From Methanospirillum hungatei JF-1 (lineage in GTDB: Archaea > Halobacteriota > Methanomicrobia > Methanomicrobiales > Methanospirillaceae), in the NCBI RefSeq assembly GCF_000013445.1, contig NC_007796.1, positions 3,384,936 through 3,448,935 on the forward strand: a DNA stretch of 64,000 nucleotides, written 5' to 3'. Below are positions 1 to 9,479 of the stretch, piece after piece. The notes below the pieces were generated by a model, which ran no database searches, was not told the DNA's origin, and was given only the letters and a program-made list of their open reading frames with translations. The position numbers and the translations under genes were made by a program. The stretch's first letter is position 1; every line of letters begins with the position of its first letter.

Positions 1-2
1 CA

Positions 3-341
3 AAAAACATCATCAAATCCGGTGGATATCGTATCTCCCCCAATAAAATTGAAGAATTCATCTGTTCTATTGATGGAGTCAATGGTTGTGTAGTACTGGG
101 GCTGCCCGATGAAATTATGGGAGAGGCCGTAATCGCTGTTGTCCAACCAGGTAAAATCCCTGAATCATCCTTGAGGGAGCAGATCCTCACACGATGTACG
201 CAACATCTGCCATCTTATAAAATTCCAAAACAAATTTTCTTTATTCAAGAATTTCCTCTCAATGCCTCGAATAAAGTAGATAAAAAGACACTCGCTGCAA
301 TACTTGAGCGAAGAAAGGAGGTAAGAGAAGTTGCCAAATGA
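3..341 (+). CDS. AMP-forming acyl/aryl ligase, C-terminal part
   Basis: The reading frame is open from the window edge, so only the C-terminal swinging domain of an ANL-superfamily adenylating enzyme is present. It starts KNIIKSGGYRISP, the usual hinge and core A8 region, and it has NKVDKKTL near the end, where the family's A10 lysine (adenylation) lies. These enzymes activate a carboxylic acid with ATP and pass it to CoA or a carrier. The last 11 bases overlap the start of the LuxE-type gene, so the two are probably translationally coupled and belong to one acyl-activation operon. The substrate cannot be read from this fragment. Confidence 0.85.
   Translation, partial: KNIIKSGGYRISPNKIEEFICSIDGVNGCVVLGLPDEIMGEAVIAVVQPGKIPESSLREQILTRCTQHLPSYKIPKQIFFIQEFPLNASNKVDKKTLAAILERRKEVREVAK
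316..322 (+). promoter_or_regulatory. Shine-Dalgarno AGGAGGT for the LuxE-type gene
   Basis: A full AGGAGGT lies 8 bases before a TTG at 331. It fixes TTG as the start of the LuxE-type protein and lies inside the 3' end of the ligase gene, as expected for coupled translation. Confidence 0.75.
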
Positions 342-1464
342 TCTTACAACCCTATCTAAAGAGGCAGTAACTCGTGAGGAAATTGTAGCCCTAGCTCCAT
401 ACTCGCTCTCTGACCGGGATAAGAATGAATTTCTTTTATCGATTATTAAAGAACAACTGAAGGTTGCCAGGTGTAACAATACACACATTGATAATTATTT
501 CAATAAATGTGGCATCGATATCAATGCAATACAAAGACTGGAAGAGATACCTTATATCCCTGTTCAGATGTTTAAAGAATTTGATCTCAAAATCTGCCCT
601 GAACAGGAGATCGTTAAGATTCTAAACTCCAGTGGGACAACAGGTGGAATCCCCAGTAAAATTCCTCTGGACAAAGCCACAACTCTTAACCAGATAAAGG
701 CGTTAAAATCAATTCTTGCAGATTATCTGGGTAATAAACGAAGGATATTTCTTGTTATCGATCATGAAGGAATTAACAAACCAGAGATGGCCTTTTCTGC
801 ACGAACCGCCGGCGTTCGGGGATTAAGCATTTATGCAAAAAAAATCTTCTATCTCCTGAAAGAAGAAAACGGGAAACTTTCCCTGAATCTTCCTATTATT
901 GAAGATATCGTGAATAACTATTCATATGAAGACGTGTATGCTTTTGGATTTACTTATATTATTTGGACGATCTTTTTTGAAAAAATAAGACAGGGAAATA
1001 TCAGGTTTTTATTTAATGATTTCAGGTTGTTCCATGGGGGAGGATGGAAAAAGATGCATGATCTTGCTGTTTCTAAAGAGGTTTTTTCAGATAGAATTGC
1101 TGAAATCTTTTGTACCCAATCAAAGAACATCCTCGATTTTTACGGGATGGCCGAGCAGACAGGTATCATCTTTGTTGATTGTGAATGTGGCAACAAGCAT
1201 ATACCCGCTTTTTCACAAGTCATTATCCGTGATCCTTACACCCTTGATACCTGTGAAATTGGGAAGAATGGTCTCATAGAGGTGATGAGTATCCTCGCAG
1301 ATAGCTATTATGATCAGGCTGTTTTGACCGAAGATATTGGGGTCATGATAGGTGTAGATGACTGTCCCTGTGGGCGCAAAGGTCGATATTTCCGGTTTGT
1401 GTCACGGGTTGAAAAATCAGAACCTCGGGGATGTGGCGATACATTTCGGGAGTCTGACAGATGA
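331..1464 (+). CDS. LuxE-type acyl-protein synthetase
   Basis: 377 residues, TTG start chosen from the strong upstream Shine-Dalgarno. The adenylation loop SSGTTGG is at about residues 100-106. A second ANL-like motif, YGMAEQTG, lies in the C-terminal half, and the tail has CGRKGRYFRF and RGCGDTF, typical of the LuxE family. Known LuxE enzymes activate a fatty acid as acyl-AMP and hold it as a thioester for reduction by LuxC. No luxAB-like genes are seen, so bioluminescence is not implied. The gene overlaps the next by the 4-base ATGA, pointing to a tightly coupled unit. The likely role, by inference from the sugar and polysaccharide genes nearby, is making an acyl group or aldehyde for a glycan or lipid. 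Confidence 0.85.
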   Translation: MPNDLTTLSKEAVTREEIVALAPYSLSDRDKNEFLLSIIKEQLKVARCNNTHIDNYFNKCGIDINAIQRLEEIPYIPVQMFKEFDLKICPEQEIVKILNSSGTTGGIPSKIPLDKATTLNQIKALKSILADYLGNKRRIFLVIDHEGINKPEMAFSARTAGVRGLSIYAKKIFYLLKEENGKLSLNLPIIEDIVNNYSYEDVYAFGFTYIIWTIFFEKIRQGNIRFLFNDFRLFHGGGWKKMHDLAVSKEVFSDRIAEIFCTQSKNILDFYGMAEQTGIIFVDCECGNKHIPAFSQVIIRDPYTLDTCEIGKNGLIEVMSILADSYYDQAVLTEDIGVMIGVDDCPCGRKGRYFRFVSRVEKSEPRGCGDTFRESDR

Positions 1465-2750
1465 TCACCTGCCATCTCATGAACGGAAAATTTGAAACGC
1501 AAAACACTGAAAATTTTGACGAAATTTCTCATATTATAGAAAACAAGAGAAAAGCACTTGCCGCAATACCACTTGACGCCATCATAAAAATTCTCGATGT
1601 TCTGGGAAAGGGGATTCTTAAAAAACCTGAAATCAACACTCATCCCGGGGTCAGTTATATCTCACTATGGCTTCGACGCGAAAACCTTGATCTAATCTGC
1701 CGGGTTAATTATTCTAATAAAGGATACTTGGATGGTTTTTTACAAACCGAGACGAATTTTTTGATGATGGCCCAACCTCGTGGGATCGTATGCCATTGGA
1801 TTGCAGCAAATATGCCAACGCTGGGATTTTTTTCCATTGTTCAGGCCATTCTTTCAAAAAATGGCAACATTGTTAAAATGCCGGAAGTGTTTGTCCCCCT
1901 AATCCTTTCTATCCTCCGGGAACTCGTAAATATTTCAGTAAATTATAATGGTGTGACCTACTCTGGAAAGACTCTCCTTGATACGATAGCAATAGTGACC
2001 TTTGAAGGTAAATCTGCCCGCTTGAGTGAGAAATTTTCTCTTGCAGGAGATTGCCGGGTTATTTTTGGGGGGAGTAAAGCAGTTCGTGCAATATCTCTTT
2101 TACCCTGTAAGGATCATTGTGAAACTATTATTTTTGGACCGAAATATTCATTTGCTGTATTTGACAAGCAGTATATTGAATCTGACTCTTTTAAGAGTTC
2201 TCTCCCAATGATGGTAAAAGATATTGCAGTTTTCAATCAGATGGCCTGTTCTTCCCCCCATGTAGTGTTTATGGAAAAAAATAAGTACCCGATAATGACG
2301 ATTGCCTCGTGGATTCAGGATACCTTTAAAGATTTGCCTGAAACACTCCGCAATCAAGAGATCTCGACCGGTCACTCTTCGAAGATCATAAACACTCGGA
2401 CTCGTTACTTACTTTCTGATGAAAAGAACTGTATTGCTCCAAGTGATCTGAGTTGGACCATCCTCATTGATCAGGAGATCTGCCTTGAAGAACCAATACA
2501 AGGAAAATGCATATTCATCAAGGAGATAAATTCTATTAATGATGTAATCCCCCTGGTGAATCATAAGATTCAGGCAATATCAGTTGGAATTTTGAATCAG
2601 GAAAAACGAGAAGTTTTTGCCCGGGATATTACATCTCAAGGTGTGGATCGGATCGTAAATCCTGGCACGATGCATGACTTCACTCAGCCGTGGGATGGGA
2701 TAATGACTCTGAACCGTTTGGTGCGGTGGGTTATTTTAAGAAACAATTGA
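1461..2750 (+). CDS. LuxC-type acyl-CoA/acyl-protein reductase
   Basis: 429 residues, ATG overlapping the luxE-like stop codon (ATGA). The centre shows the aldehyde-dehydrogenase-like fold of the LuxC family. QMACSSP at residues 260-266 contains the expected nucleophile, Cys263. Family members reduce an acyl-CoA or enzyme-bound acyl thioester to an aldehyde with NAD(P)H. It sits between the LuxE-type synthetase and a FabG-type reductase with a 13-base gap to the latter. A second in-frame Met at residue 7 is a possible alternative start. The partner acid is unknown. Confidence 0.85.
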   Translation: MITCHLMNGKFETQNTENFDEISHIIENKRKALAAIPLDAIIKILDVLGKGILKKPEINTHPGVSYISLWLRRENLDLICRVNYSNKGYLDGFLQTETNFLMMAQPRGIVCHWIAANMPTLGFFSIVQAILSKNGNIVKMPEVFVPLILSILRELVNISVNYNGVTYSGKTLLDTIAIVTFEGKSARLSEKFSLAGDCRVIFGGSKAVRAISLLPCKDHCETIIFGPKYSFAVFDKQYIESDSFKSSLPMMVKDIAVFNQMACSSPHVVFMEKNKYPIMTIASWIQDTFKDLPETLRNQEISTGHSSKIINTRTRYLLSDEKNCIAPSDLSWTILIDQEICLEEPIQGKCIFIKEINSINDVIPLVNHKIQAISVGILNQEKREVFARDITSQGVDRIVNPGTMHDFTQPWDGIMTLNRLVRWVILRNN

Positions 2751-2763
2751 TGAGGTAAATTAC

Positions 2764-3296
2764 ATGCTCAATGGCAAAGTGATGTTAATAACCGGGGCCA
2801 GCAGAGGAATCGGACGAGCAACCGCTCTACTTGCTGGAGAAAATCATGCAAAGGTCATAGTGAATTATCATGTTAACAGCGAAGCAGCAGACGAGTTAGT
2901 TAATCTGATAAAACAGGATGGCGGCGAGGTAATAAGTATTCAGGCGGATATTTCAGACGGCGAAGATGTCAAGCGTATGTTCAGGATAATCAAAGAGATT
3001 TACGGCCATCTGGATATTCTTGTAAACAATGCCGGAATAATGAAGAATAATCTTCTTCTCATGACTCCATCAGAAGAATTTGATGAAATAATTGCAACAA
3101 ATTGCAAGGGTTCTTTTTTGTGTATGCAATATGCAGCAAAGATGATGATGAAGAAGAAATCCGGGAAAATTATTAATCTTTCTTCAATTGTTGGAGTCAA
3201 TGGAAGTGATGGTCAGATTGTCTATTCTGCCAGTAAAGCTTTTGTTATTGGGATGACAAAATCCGCAGCAAAAGAATTAGGAAAATTTGGAATAAC
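2764..3296 (+). pseudogene. fabG: FabG-type SDR reductase, 5' part (split by IS)
   Basis: This short-chain dehydrogenase/reductase has the cofactor motif TGASRGIG near residues 10-17, NNAG, and the catalytic Ser plus YSASK. All catalytic residues lie in this part. The true coding sequence stops being native at GKFGIT, where an IS1634-type element enters; the frame then runs about 25 foreign residues to a stop. The 3' part resumes at 6762. Joining the two across the 5-bp ATAAC duplication restores an uninterrupted GITVNAVAPGF. The intact enzyme would have reduced a 3-oxoacyl group to 3-hydroxyacyl, or a similar carbonyl. Without its C-terminus it is probably inactive. Confidence 0.9.
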
Positions 3297-3437
3297 CCCA
3301 CATTCGCCAGATCTTTTTTCAACTATAGAATTTTTCGTACTCCGGCCCAAGCAATCGCAATATCTTCAATAGTTCTCGATCCAAATTCTGGATAGATGAA
3401 TGGAGTGCATCATTGACAGAAATAATACATGACTTAA

Positions 3438-5179
3438 GAGGGTGTTGCACAACTCAGATCCCCCCATAATTTTTTAACTAAGGTCAATCAAAAGTACTTT
3501 ACCTTAGTACGTCCAACATATACTCAATGTATAATACGATAGGTCGGGATTTTGAACAACTTTACCTTCTCCCTGAGGATATTAGAGACTGGGTTCCGAG
3601 TGATGATTTCTGCCATATATTAATTGATTTAATCTCAATTCTCGACCTATCCCCATTATATAAGGAATACCGGGAAGACGGCCAAGGTGCGGCATTTTAT
3701 CATCCAGAAATAATGACTGGTTTGATCATTTACTCATATTTTAATGGAGTTCGTTCAAGCCGTCAAATAGAGAATAAATGCAGATACGATGTAGGATTTA
3801 GAATAGTAACCCGCAATTCTCTCCCAGACCATTCCACAATCTCGCGATTTATCAAGAAAAACAGTTCTTTTATTGGACAACTTTTCATTCCAGTATTGAC
3901 TCTCCTTAATGAAGCAGGATTAATCAATAACGTCCTTCTCGCCTTGGATGGAACAAAACTAAAGGCGAATGCTTCACTTGGATCGAACATGCCATATGAA
4001 AAGATTGAGGGAGAAATTCAAAAATATCTAAAGGAAGTCCAAGAAAAAGATGATGTCGAGGATCGTCTTTATGGCCCGGATAAATCAGGTAACGAGGTTC
4101 CCGATGATTTTAAGACTCACTCAAAAAGGATAAAACGATTCATTCAAGCAAAAGAACGACTTGAGGCTGAACATAAGGAGAAATCCCAAAAAAAGGAAGA
4201 GAAGATTGCCCAAAGGGAGGAAGAGGAGAGAGAGTCTGGAAAAAGGAAACGAGGTAGAAAACCTAAAAAGCCTGCAAAAAACCCTGATGAGCAAAGTCTT
4301 GCAAACACTACAGATCCTGATAGTTCAATAATGAAAAGTGGGCCTGGTTGTATTCAAGGATATAATGGCCAGATAATTGTAAACCAGGATGGCTATATTC
4401 TGGTTCCGTTTTTAAGTAATTCACCCGTTGATTACAGATTACTTCAACCATGTTATGAAAGATTAGAGGAAATTGCTCAATTAACCGGCTTATCGCTTGA
4501 ATATCTTAATTTACTTACTGATGCTGGTTATTGGAGCTATGAAAACTATCTGTATATGAAACAGCAGGATATTGGATTTCTCTGTTCTACATGCCATGAA
4601 CCAGATATTTTCAGTATTAGAGGCCTCGAGAGAAGTTTACTTGAACTTGAACGAATTTCCGATCAACTTTTTGATGGCATTTGCAGTATTCCAACGTTAG
4701 CATCTATTGGTGATTGGTGTACGAGAAATCTCATTCAAGATGATAATATTCCAACACCCGCTTCTATTGCTAAAGGGATTATGGAAGTGACAATGACTCC
4801 GTATGGTGCCAAAAAGACATATTCACAACGAAAAACGATTGTTGAACCCGCATTTGGATGGATTAAAGAAAATCGCAATTTAAGAAAATTGCAGAGAAGG
4901 GGAATATCACATTGTCAGGATGAATGGAGTTTGATTTGTTTAACACAGAATCTTCGGAAGGTCTGTTCAAGAGGGGAGTTGAAGAAATTCAGAGAACTGA
5001 TCCTGCAAAAGAAGCGGCATATTATCTGTAATAAGGGAGTGGGTATTAGAATACCTTATTCAATATTGTCCGATGCATTATCATCTTTGGGCAGAATGAT
5101 CGGAGACAATTTTCTAAAGATGTTGATAAGAAAAAGTACTTACCAAAAATTTTCCAAATTTTAGTCATGCAACACCCTC
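3438..5179. mobile_element. IS1182-type element A (nested)
   Basis: 1,742 bp bounded by the inverted repeat GAGGGTGTTGCA. It is flanked by a duplicated TTAA at 3434-3437 and 5180-5183. Removing it plus one TTAA restores the sequence of the other IS1634-type copy exactly at this point, which proves the boundaries. Its ends match the second IS1182-type element at 15226-16985 and the three 130-bp MITEs of the window. Confidence 0.92.
3527..5164 (+). CDS. IS1182-type transposase
   Basis: 545 residues, apparently intact. The N-terminus resembles the DUF772 region of IS1182 transposases (DFEQLYLLPEDIRDWVP), followed by RSSRQIE and DHSTISRF motifs. A lysine/glutamate-rich linker is at about residues 210-260, and the DDE core has LALDGTKL, LLTDAGYWS and VEPAFGWIKENR. 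It shares this plan with the 15293-16903 transposase but is clearly diverged from it. It lies within its own terminal repeats and may still be active, also on the related MITEs. Confidence 0.92.
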   Translation: MYNTIGRDFEQLYLLPEDIRDWVPSDDFCHILIDLISILDLSPLYKEYREDGQGAAFYHPEIMTGLIIYSYFNGVRSSRQIENKCRYDVGFRIVTRNSLPDHSTISRFIKKNSSFIGQLFIPVLTLLNEAGLINNVLLALDGTKLKANASLGSNMPYEKIEGEIQKYLKEVQEKDDVEDRLYGPDKSGNEVPDDFKTHSKRIKRFIQAKERLEAEHKEKSQKKEEKIAQREEEERESGKRKRGRKPKKPAKNPDEQSLANTTDPDSSIMKSGPGCIQGYNGQIIVNQDGYILVPFLSNSPVDYRLLQPCYERLEEIAQLTGLSLEYLNLLTDAGYWSYENYLYMKQQDIGFLCSTCHEPDIFSIRGLERSLLELERISDQLFDGICSIPTLASIGDWCTRNLIQDDNIPTPASIAKGIMEVTMTPYGAKKTYSQRKTIVEPAFGWIKENRNLRKLQRRGISHCQDEWSLICLTQNLRKVCSRGELKKFRELILQKKRHIICNKGVGIRIPYSILSDALSSLGRMIGDNFLKMLIRKSTYQKFSKF

Positions 5180-6684
5180 TTAATCTCTCTGAATTTAAAA
5201 AAAATCCATTTGAGCGTTGGACGAGAGGTAGGTTTCTTCTTCTGATTCAACACCGTTTCATCTTCTTCTTTCAGCCTTTTTCGCAGCAGCATTTCAGTAT
5301 ATGAGTAAACCATGAGGCAGAGAACCATAACCATACATAAAGCCTCGATCCTTTTTTCACTTTTCAGATAAACTTCAGCAACCCGGAATGATTTGTCCTT
5401 TAAAAACCGGAAACCTTTTTCGACAAGCATCTGTCCTTTATAGTGATTCAGAACCGTTTCAGAATCCAAACTCAAAACATTCGTTGCAAGAATAAATCTG
5501 CCCAGATACTGTTTTTCACTTTCAACGAAATCCTGAGCAAGTTCAACCCTTGCATCGATCGAATATTGTGGGATTAACGTTTCTCCTGCTTTTGGGCGCC
5601 CCTTCTTACCATTTTCCCGTTTATAACTGACCTTGATCCTTGAATCCACCAATTTTACTAAAGGTGTTTCATTAAGATAGCGTAAGAGAGCGTTATTGGC
5701 ATCTGTTTCACATGCATAGCATACTTTAGAAATCTGTTTTAACCCTTTTAATGCGGCTTTGAACCTCACAGGGAGGTTTTTCTCAAACGTCTTCAATTCT
5801 CGAGCTTTCATCTCTTCAGATGAGACAACAATCCATTTTTGAGGAACACCACCATAATGTGAGTCAACGCTACTGCAAGAATACCGTGGATCTGAGGTAG
5901 GAGTGAAGAGAAGATCAGATTTGAGTAACTCTGTCATCTCATTTATTGTGGCTGGGACATTTGATATCCACCTTGTTTCCGGACCGAGGGTTTTGATGTT
6001 TTTATCAGTATACAGGGCACTGTCACCCATGAAGATTACATCAGGATCAAATGTGAATGAATCTTGCAATGATAGGATTGTTTGCACAAGAACTTCCTTA
6101 TCTGATTCGTTGCCATCGTGTGCACGAGCAAAAATCGGTATCCCGTGTTGGTTAACCACCATACTTAAGGCAAATCTGTTTAAATCCCAGCGTTTGTCTT
6201 TTGGATGTCCCTTTGTAATTTTGATACATCCATCTCCGGATTCATTTCCATATTCACCATGAACACTGAAATTGGTTGTATCAACATGACAAAGCTGTAC
6301 TCCATCTTTGTAAACAGTAAACATCTGGGTGACAAGATCAGTAAAGAGCTTGCTGGGGCCATATGCATATATCGTATCCAAAAGGCGACCAATGACTGAT
6401 TCATTTAGATTTTTTGCAGAAATATCCGGACCTATGAGACGTTCCAAATCAAGATGCTTGCAGTATTCGGGAAAAAGATAGAGTCGTCTCTCTGTGAATC
6501 CAAGTCCGTTGAGAATGAGGGCTAATAAAATTTGAGAACTTGATATTTGATGTTGACCAATTTTAGGGATTGCCCGGTCAATTATAGGAGCTAAACCAAG
6601 CTTATGGAACGTGCCTGCAACGATTCCAAGATGATCAATGGTTTTTATGGAGTCTATTTCTAATGAAACATCCTCATCTTTCAT
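5180..6684 (-). pseudogene. IS1634-type transposase, C-terminus cut off by IS1182-type element
   Basis: The frame starts MKDEDVSLEI with an N-terminal DUF4277-like segment and a DDE domain (FMGDSALYT; KGQMLVEKGFRFLKD). The native sequence ends at KFREIK; the last few codons before the stop come from the inserted IS1182-type element. The missing tail of about 32 residues is found on the far side of the insertion at 3297-3437 and, intact, in the copy at 53582-54169. Loss of this tail probably inactivates the protein, though this has not been shown. Confidence 0.85.
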
Positions 6685-6761
6685 TAATTATAGTAATGGG
6701 GATCTTCTTAGTTATATAGTTTACTATTATATAAAATTGTAATAGATCTGACGAATATGGG

Positions 6762-6974
6762 ATAACAGTCAATGCGGTGGCACCTGGTTTTATTGACACA
6801 GATCTTACAAAAGATGTTAAGGAAGAAAAGAAGCAACGATTATTGAATAATATTAATCTTGGTCGTATTGGTACTGCAGAAGATATCGCAAAGGTAATTG
6901 TTTTCCTGAGTTCATCATCTGCTGATTATATCAGCGGGCAGATTATAGGTATTGATGGTTGCCAGATAATTTAA
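6762..6974 (+). pseudogene. fabG: FabG-type SDR reductase, 3' part
   Basis: This is the remainder of the split reductase: VNAVAPGFIDTDL, RIGTAEDIAKVIVFL and the typical SDR ending SGQIIGIDG. It begins directly after the right end of the IS1634-type element with the duplicated ATAAC and has no start of its own. It supplies the substrate-loop and C-terminal strand of the SDR fold, so its separation explains loss of function. Confidence 0.9.
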
Positions 6975-7011
6975 AATAAAAAATAAGCGGGATATTTTTT
7001 CCTGAATTCTA

Positions 7012-7740
7012 TCATTTTTTCTTTATTTCCATTAAAATGCTATTACTAAGTTCAGGGTATTCAATACCAACCTTACACATACCCATTAATATTTCTGATG
7101 ATAGTTCCAATTTTCGTATCTGTTGAGATGTGATAGGTTTTATAAAAATACCTTCGATTCTTGTGATTTTTAAGTTATGCGAATGGACGAAATCAGTAAG
7201 AGTTTTAACAGTAAAGTATCTCTGGTGACCGAACATCAAATCATCATTTGATAATTTAAACAAATCATTTAACAATCCTGCCTCATATCCAATCCTGCGA
7301 TGAAGTGATTCGGCATTAGGAACCACAATATAAATGGCACCCCCTGGGTTTAAAAAATCTGCATATTTTTTTAAAATGAGATCTGGATCTTTCACATGTT
7401 CAAGGATATAACCCATTATTATTAGATCCCATTTTTTTGGCGAATTAAAATCTTCAAAAAAACAATTATGAAAAATAATTTTTGATTCAGGATTTTCGAT
7501 TTGATATTTTTTAATGAAGAGCGATGAACCCTCAATCACTTCATAATCTCTAAAAAAATTATCAAAAAAATCAGTTGTTTTTCCATGACCCAACCCTAAG
7601 TCTAATAACGATTCATTACCAGTCGATGCAGAAATTTCAATTATTCTACGGGGATACCATTCCATAGAGAGTTGATTGTCAATCCAGTGTTGATTTGTTG
7701 TACTATATCCCTCTTCATATTCATCTAAATAATTATCCAT
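7012..7740 (-). CDS. Class I SAM-dependent methyltransferase
   Basis: 242 residues if started at the ATG at 7740, which has GGTGA a few bases upstream; an in-frame ATG at 7752 lacks such a site. Motif I is LLDLGLGHGKT, motif II-like FHNCFFEDF, and motif IV-like WDLIIMGYILEHVKDPD, then GGAIYIVVPNAESLHRR. This is the small-molecule/glycan methyltransferase pattern (Methyltransf_23/11). It is convergent with the fabG remnant and divergent from the glycan block at 8086, so it probably methylates a surface sugar. The acceptor is not known. Confidence 0.8.
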   Translation of the reverse strand: MDNYLDEYEEGYSTTNQHWIDNQLSMEWYPRRIIEISASTGNESLLDLGLGHGKTTDFFDNFFRDYEVIEGSSLFIKKYQIENPESKIIFHNCFFEDFNSPKKWDLIIMGYILEHVKDPDLILKKYADFLNPGGAIYIVVPNAESLHRRIGYEAGLLNDLFKLSNDDLMFGHQRYFTVKTLTDFVHSHNLKITRIEGIFIKPITSQQIRKLELSSEILMGMCKVGIEYPELSNSILMEIKKK

Positions 7741-8085
7741 AAATTCACCCATATCATTATTTTATTAACCAATTAATAATTTGTCTAAATATTCCGTCTT
7801 TTTTTAAGTCCAAAATTAAAATGTCCTTTTTTCTGAATACAGAATTTTTAAATTTAAATTGATCCACATTGACTAACAAGGTAGTTATTTACATACTTTT
7901 TCGCAACCAATATTTGATACCATATGAATTATATCTTATATAGATAAATCGGTTATTGACTTAAAATAAAATTTTTTGGATGGGAGACTAATATATGAAC
8001 GAAAATCTAAACGTATTTTTTCTCCAGTTTTTCCTATTTAACGCTCATTAGTAATTGAATCTTCATAAATGGAAAAGTGATTTCT
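7741..8085. promoter_or_regulatory. AT-rich divergent promoter region
   Basis: About 345 bases between divergent genes with no open frame of interest. CTTATATAG at 7935-7943 is a possible TATA box toward the NeuD-like gene, which would give a leader of roughly 115 bases. The opposite promoter was not resolved among many AT runs. Confidence 0.35.
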
Positions 8086-8745
8086 ATGGAAAAAGTGGTA
8101 ATTTTTGGGAATTCGTCCTTTGCTCAGTTGGTATATTATTATCTTTTGAACGATTCAGTTTTCGACATCATGGGTTTTACTGTGGATTCAGAGTATATCA
8201 AAGAAGATCAATTTTGTAATCTTCCAGTGTTTCCATATGAGAAAATTGAGGAACAATATCCACCATCTGAATATAAAATGTTTATCGCAATTGGTTATTC
8301 AGTAGTTAATACAATAAGAGCGCAAAAATATCATGATGCAAAGAAAAAGGGATATCAATTAATCTCCTATATTGGTTCAAAAGTTAATTATTGGCCAGAT
8401 TTAAAAATTGGAGAAAATTGTTTCATTCATGAGAATCCTACTATTCAACCATTTGTAGAAATTGGGAATAATGTAATAATAAATGGTTCGAGTTATATTG
8501 CTCATGATTCATTTATTAAAGATCATTGCTATATCGCGGGATCTGCGTGTATTGGAGGAATGGTAACAATTGAACCATATTGCTTTGTTGGGATGAATAC
8601 TACTATAAAAGATCATGTAATTATCCGAAAGATGGGAATAATCGGTCAGGGTTCTGTTGTAAATTCGGATACTGATGAAAAAGGGGTTTATAGTGGAAAT
8701 CCTGCAAAAAAAATTTATCATAACAGTTTAAAAGTCAAAATTTAA
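8086..8745 (+). CDS. NeuD/PglD-like hexapeptide-repeat O- or N-acyltransferase
   Basis: The N-terminus (EKVVIFGNSSFAQLVYY) is the small Rossmann-like domain of NeuD/PglD-type sugar acyltransferases. From about residue 95 the sequence becomes a left-handed beta-helix with I-G-x-x-x repeats and ends YSGNPAKKIY. Such enzymes acetylate a nucleotide sugar. The ATG at 8086 is preferred over a GTG three codons earlier because that GTG forms part of a GTGAT Shine-Dalgarno. It begins a run of five closely spaced plus-strand genes. Confidence 0.82.
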   Translation: MEKVVIFGNSSFAQLVYYYLLNDSVFDIMGFTVDSEYIKEDQFCNLPVFPYEKIEEQYPPSEYKMFIAIGYSVVNTIRAQKYHDAKKKGYQLISYIGSKVNYWPDLKIGENCFIHENPTIQPFVEIGNNVIINGSSYIAHDSFIKDHCYIAGSACIGGMVTIEPYCFVGMNTTIKDHVIIRKMGIIGQGSVVNSDTDEKGVYSGNPAKKIYHNSLKVKI

Positions 8746-8783
8746 TATTTTCCTAATTCAATTAATTAATAACGAATTCAAAA

Positions 8784-9479
8784 ATGAAAGCGGCAATTAT
8801 TCAATCAAACTATTTACCGTGGAAAGGTTATTTTGATATAATCCACGATGTGGACGTATTTGTTTTTCTTGAGGATGTTCAATATACAAAACAAGACTGG
8901 AGAAACCGAAATAGAATTAAAACACCTCATGGTCCGAAATGGATAATAGTCCCAGTTACAGGAGGGATTCATCAAAAAATTTTTGATGTCAAGATTGATT
9001 ATTCATCAAATTGGATCGAGAAACAAAAAAGACAAATTGAGCACTCATATTGTAAAGCTCATTATTATGAAAATTATAAAAAAGAGCTTTTAGATATTTT
9101 TATAAAAAATTTTGATTCTTTATCAGAATTGAATATATTTGCAATAAAAAAGATTTCAAAAATATTAGGAATAGAAACGAAATTTTCAAAATCAACAGAT
9201 CTAAACGTAGATGGAACAAAAGATGATAAGTTAATTGGAATTTGTCAAAAAATCGGAGCAAATTCATATATGTCTGGCCCTGCAGCAAAGAATTATATAA
9301 AAATAGACAAATTTTCTAATGCAAATATCGAACTTGAATTCAAGGACTACTCTGGTTACCCTGAATATCCTCAATTGTGGAACGGATTTGAACATTCGGT
9401 TTCTATTATTGATTTAATTTTCAACTGTGGAGATAAAGCACCGAATTATATTTGGGGGTGGAGGAATGGAAAACAATGA
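8784..9479 (+). CDS. WbqC-like family protein
   Basis: 231 residues starting MKAAIIQSNYLPWKGYFD, with VFLEDVQYTKQDWRNRNRI, SGPAAKNYI and WNGFEHSVSIIDLIFNCG; this is the PF08889 (WbqC) pattern. The family is found in O-antigen and other polysaccharide clusters, where an aminotransferase-linked or sugar-modifying role is suspected but unproven. Its 3' end overlaps the start of the glycosyltransferase by 14 bases. Confidence 0.88.
   Translation: MKAAIIQSNYLPWKGYFDIIHDVDVFVFLEDVQYTKQDWRNRNRIKTPHGPKWIIVPVTGGIHQKIFDVKIDYSSNWIEKQKRQIEHSYCKAHYYENYKKELLDIFIKNFDSLSELNIFAIKKISKILGIETKFSKSTDLNVDGTKDDKLIGICQKIGANSYMSGPAAKNYIKIDKFSNANIELEFKDYSGYPEYPQLWNGFEHSVSIIDLIFNCGDKAPNYIWGWRNGKQ

Larger units (their letters stand above)
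3297..6761. mobile_element. IS1634-type element copy 1, interrupted by an IS1182-type element
   Basis: The ends are inverted repeats, CCCACATTCGCCAGATCT on the left and CCCATATTCGTCAGATCT read inward from the right. ATAAC is duplicated at 3292-3296 and 6762-6766, inside fabG. The transposase is on the minus strand. A second, almost identical copy lies at 53560-55277, which allowed the ends to be set by comparison. This copy carries a complete IS1182-type element at 3438-5179, so its own transposase is cut. Confidence 0.9.

Noticed and set aside
1-2750. Bioluminescence (lux) operon
   Set aside because: Only LuxE- and LuxC-type genes occur; no luciferase subunits are present, and such pairs are known in other acyl pathways.
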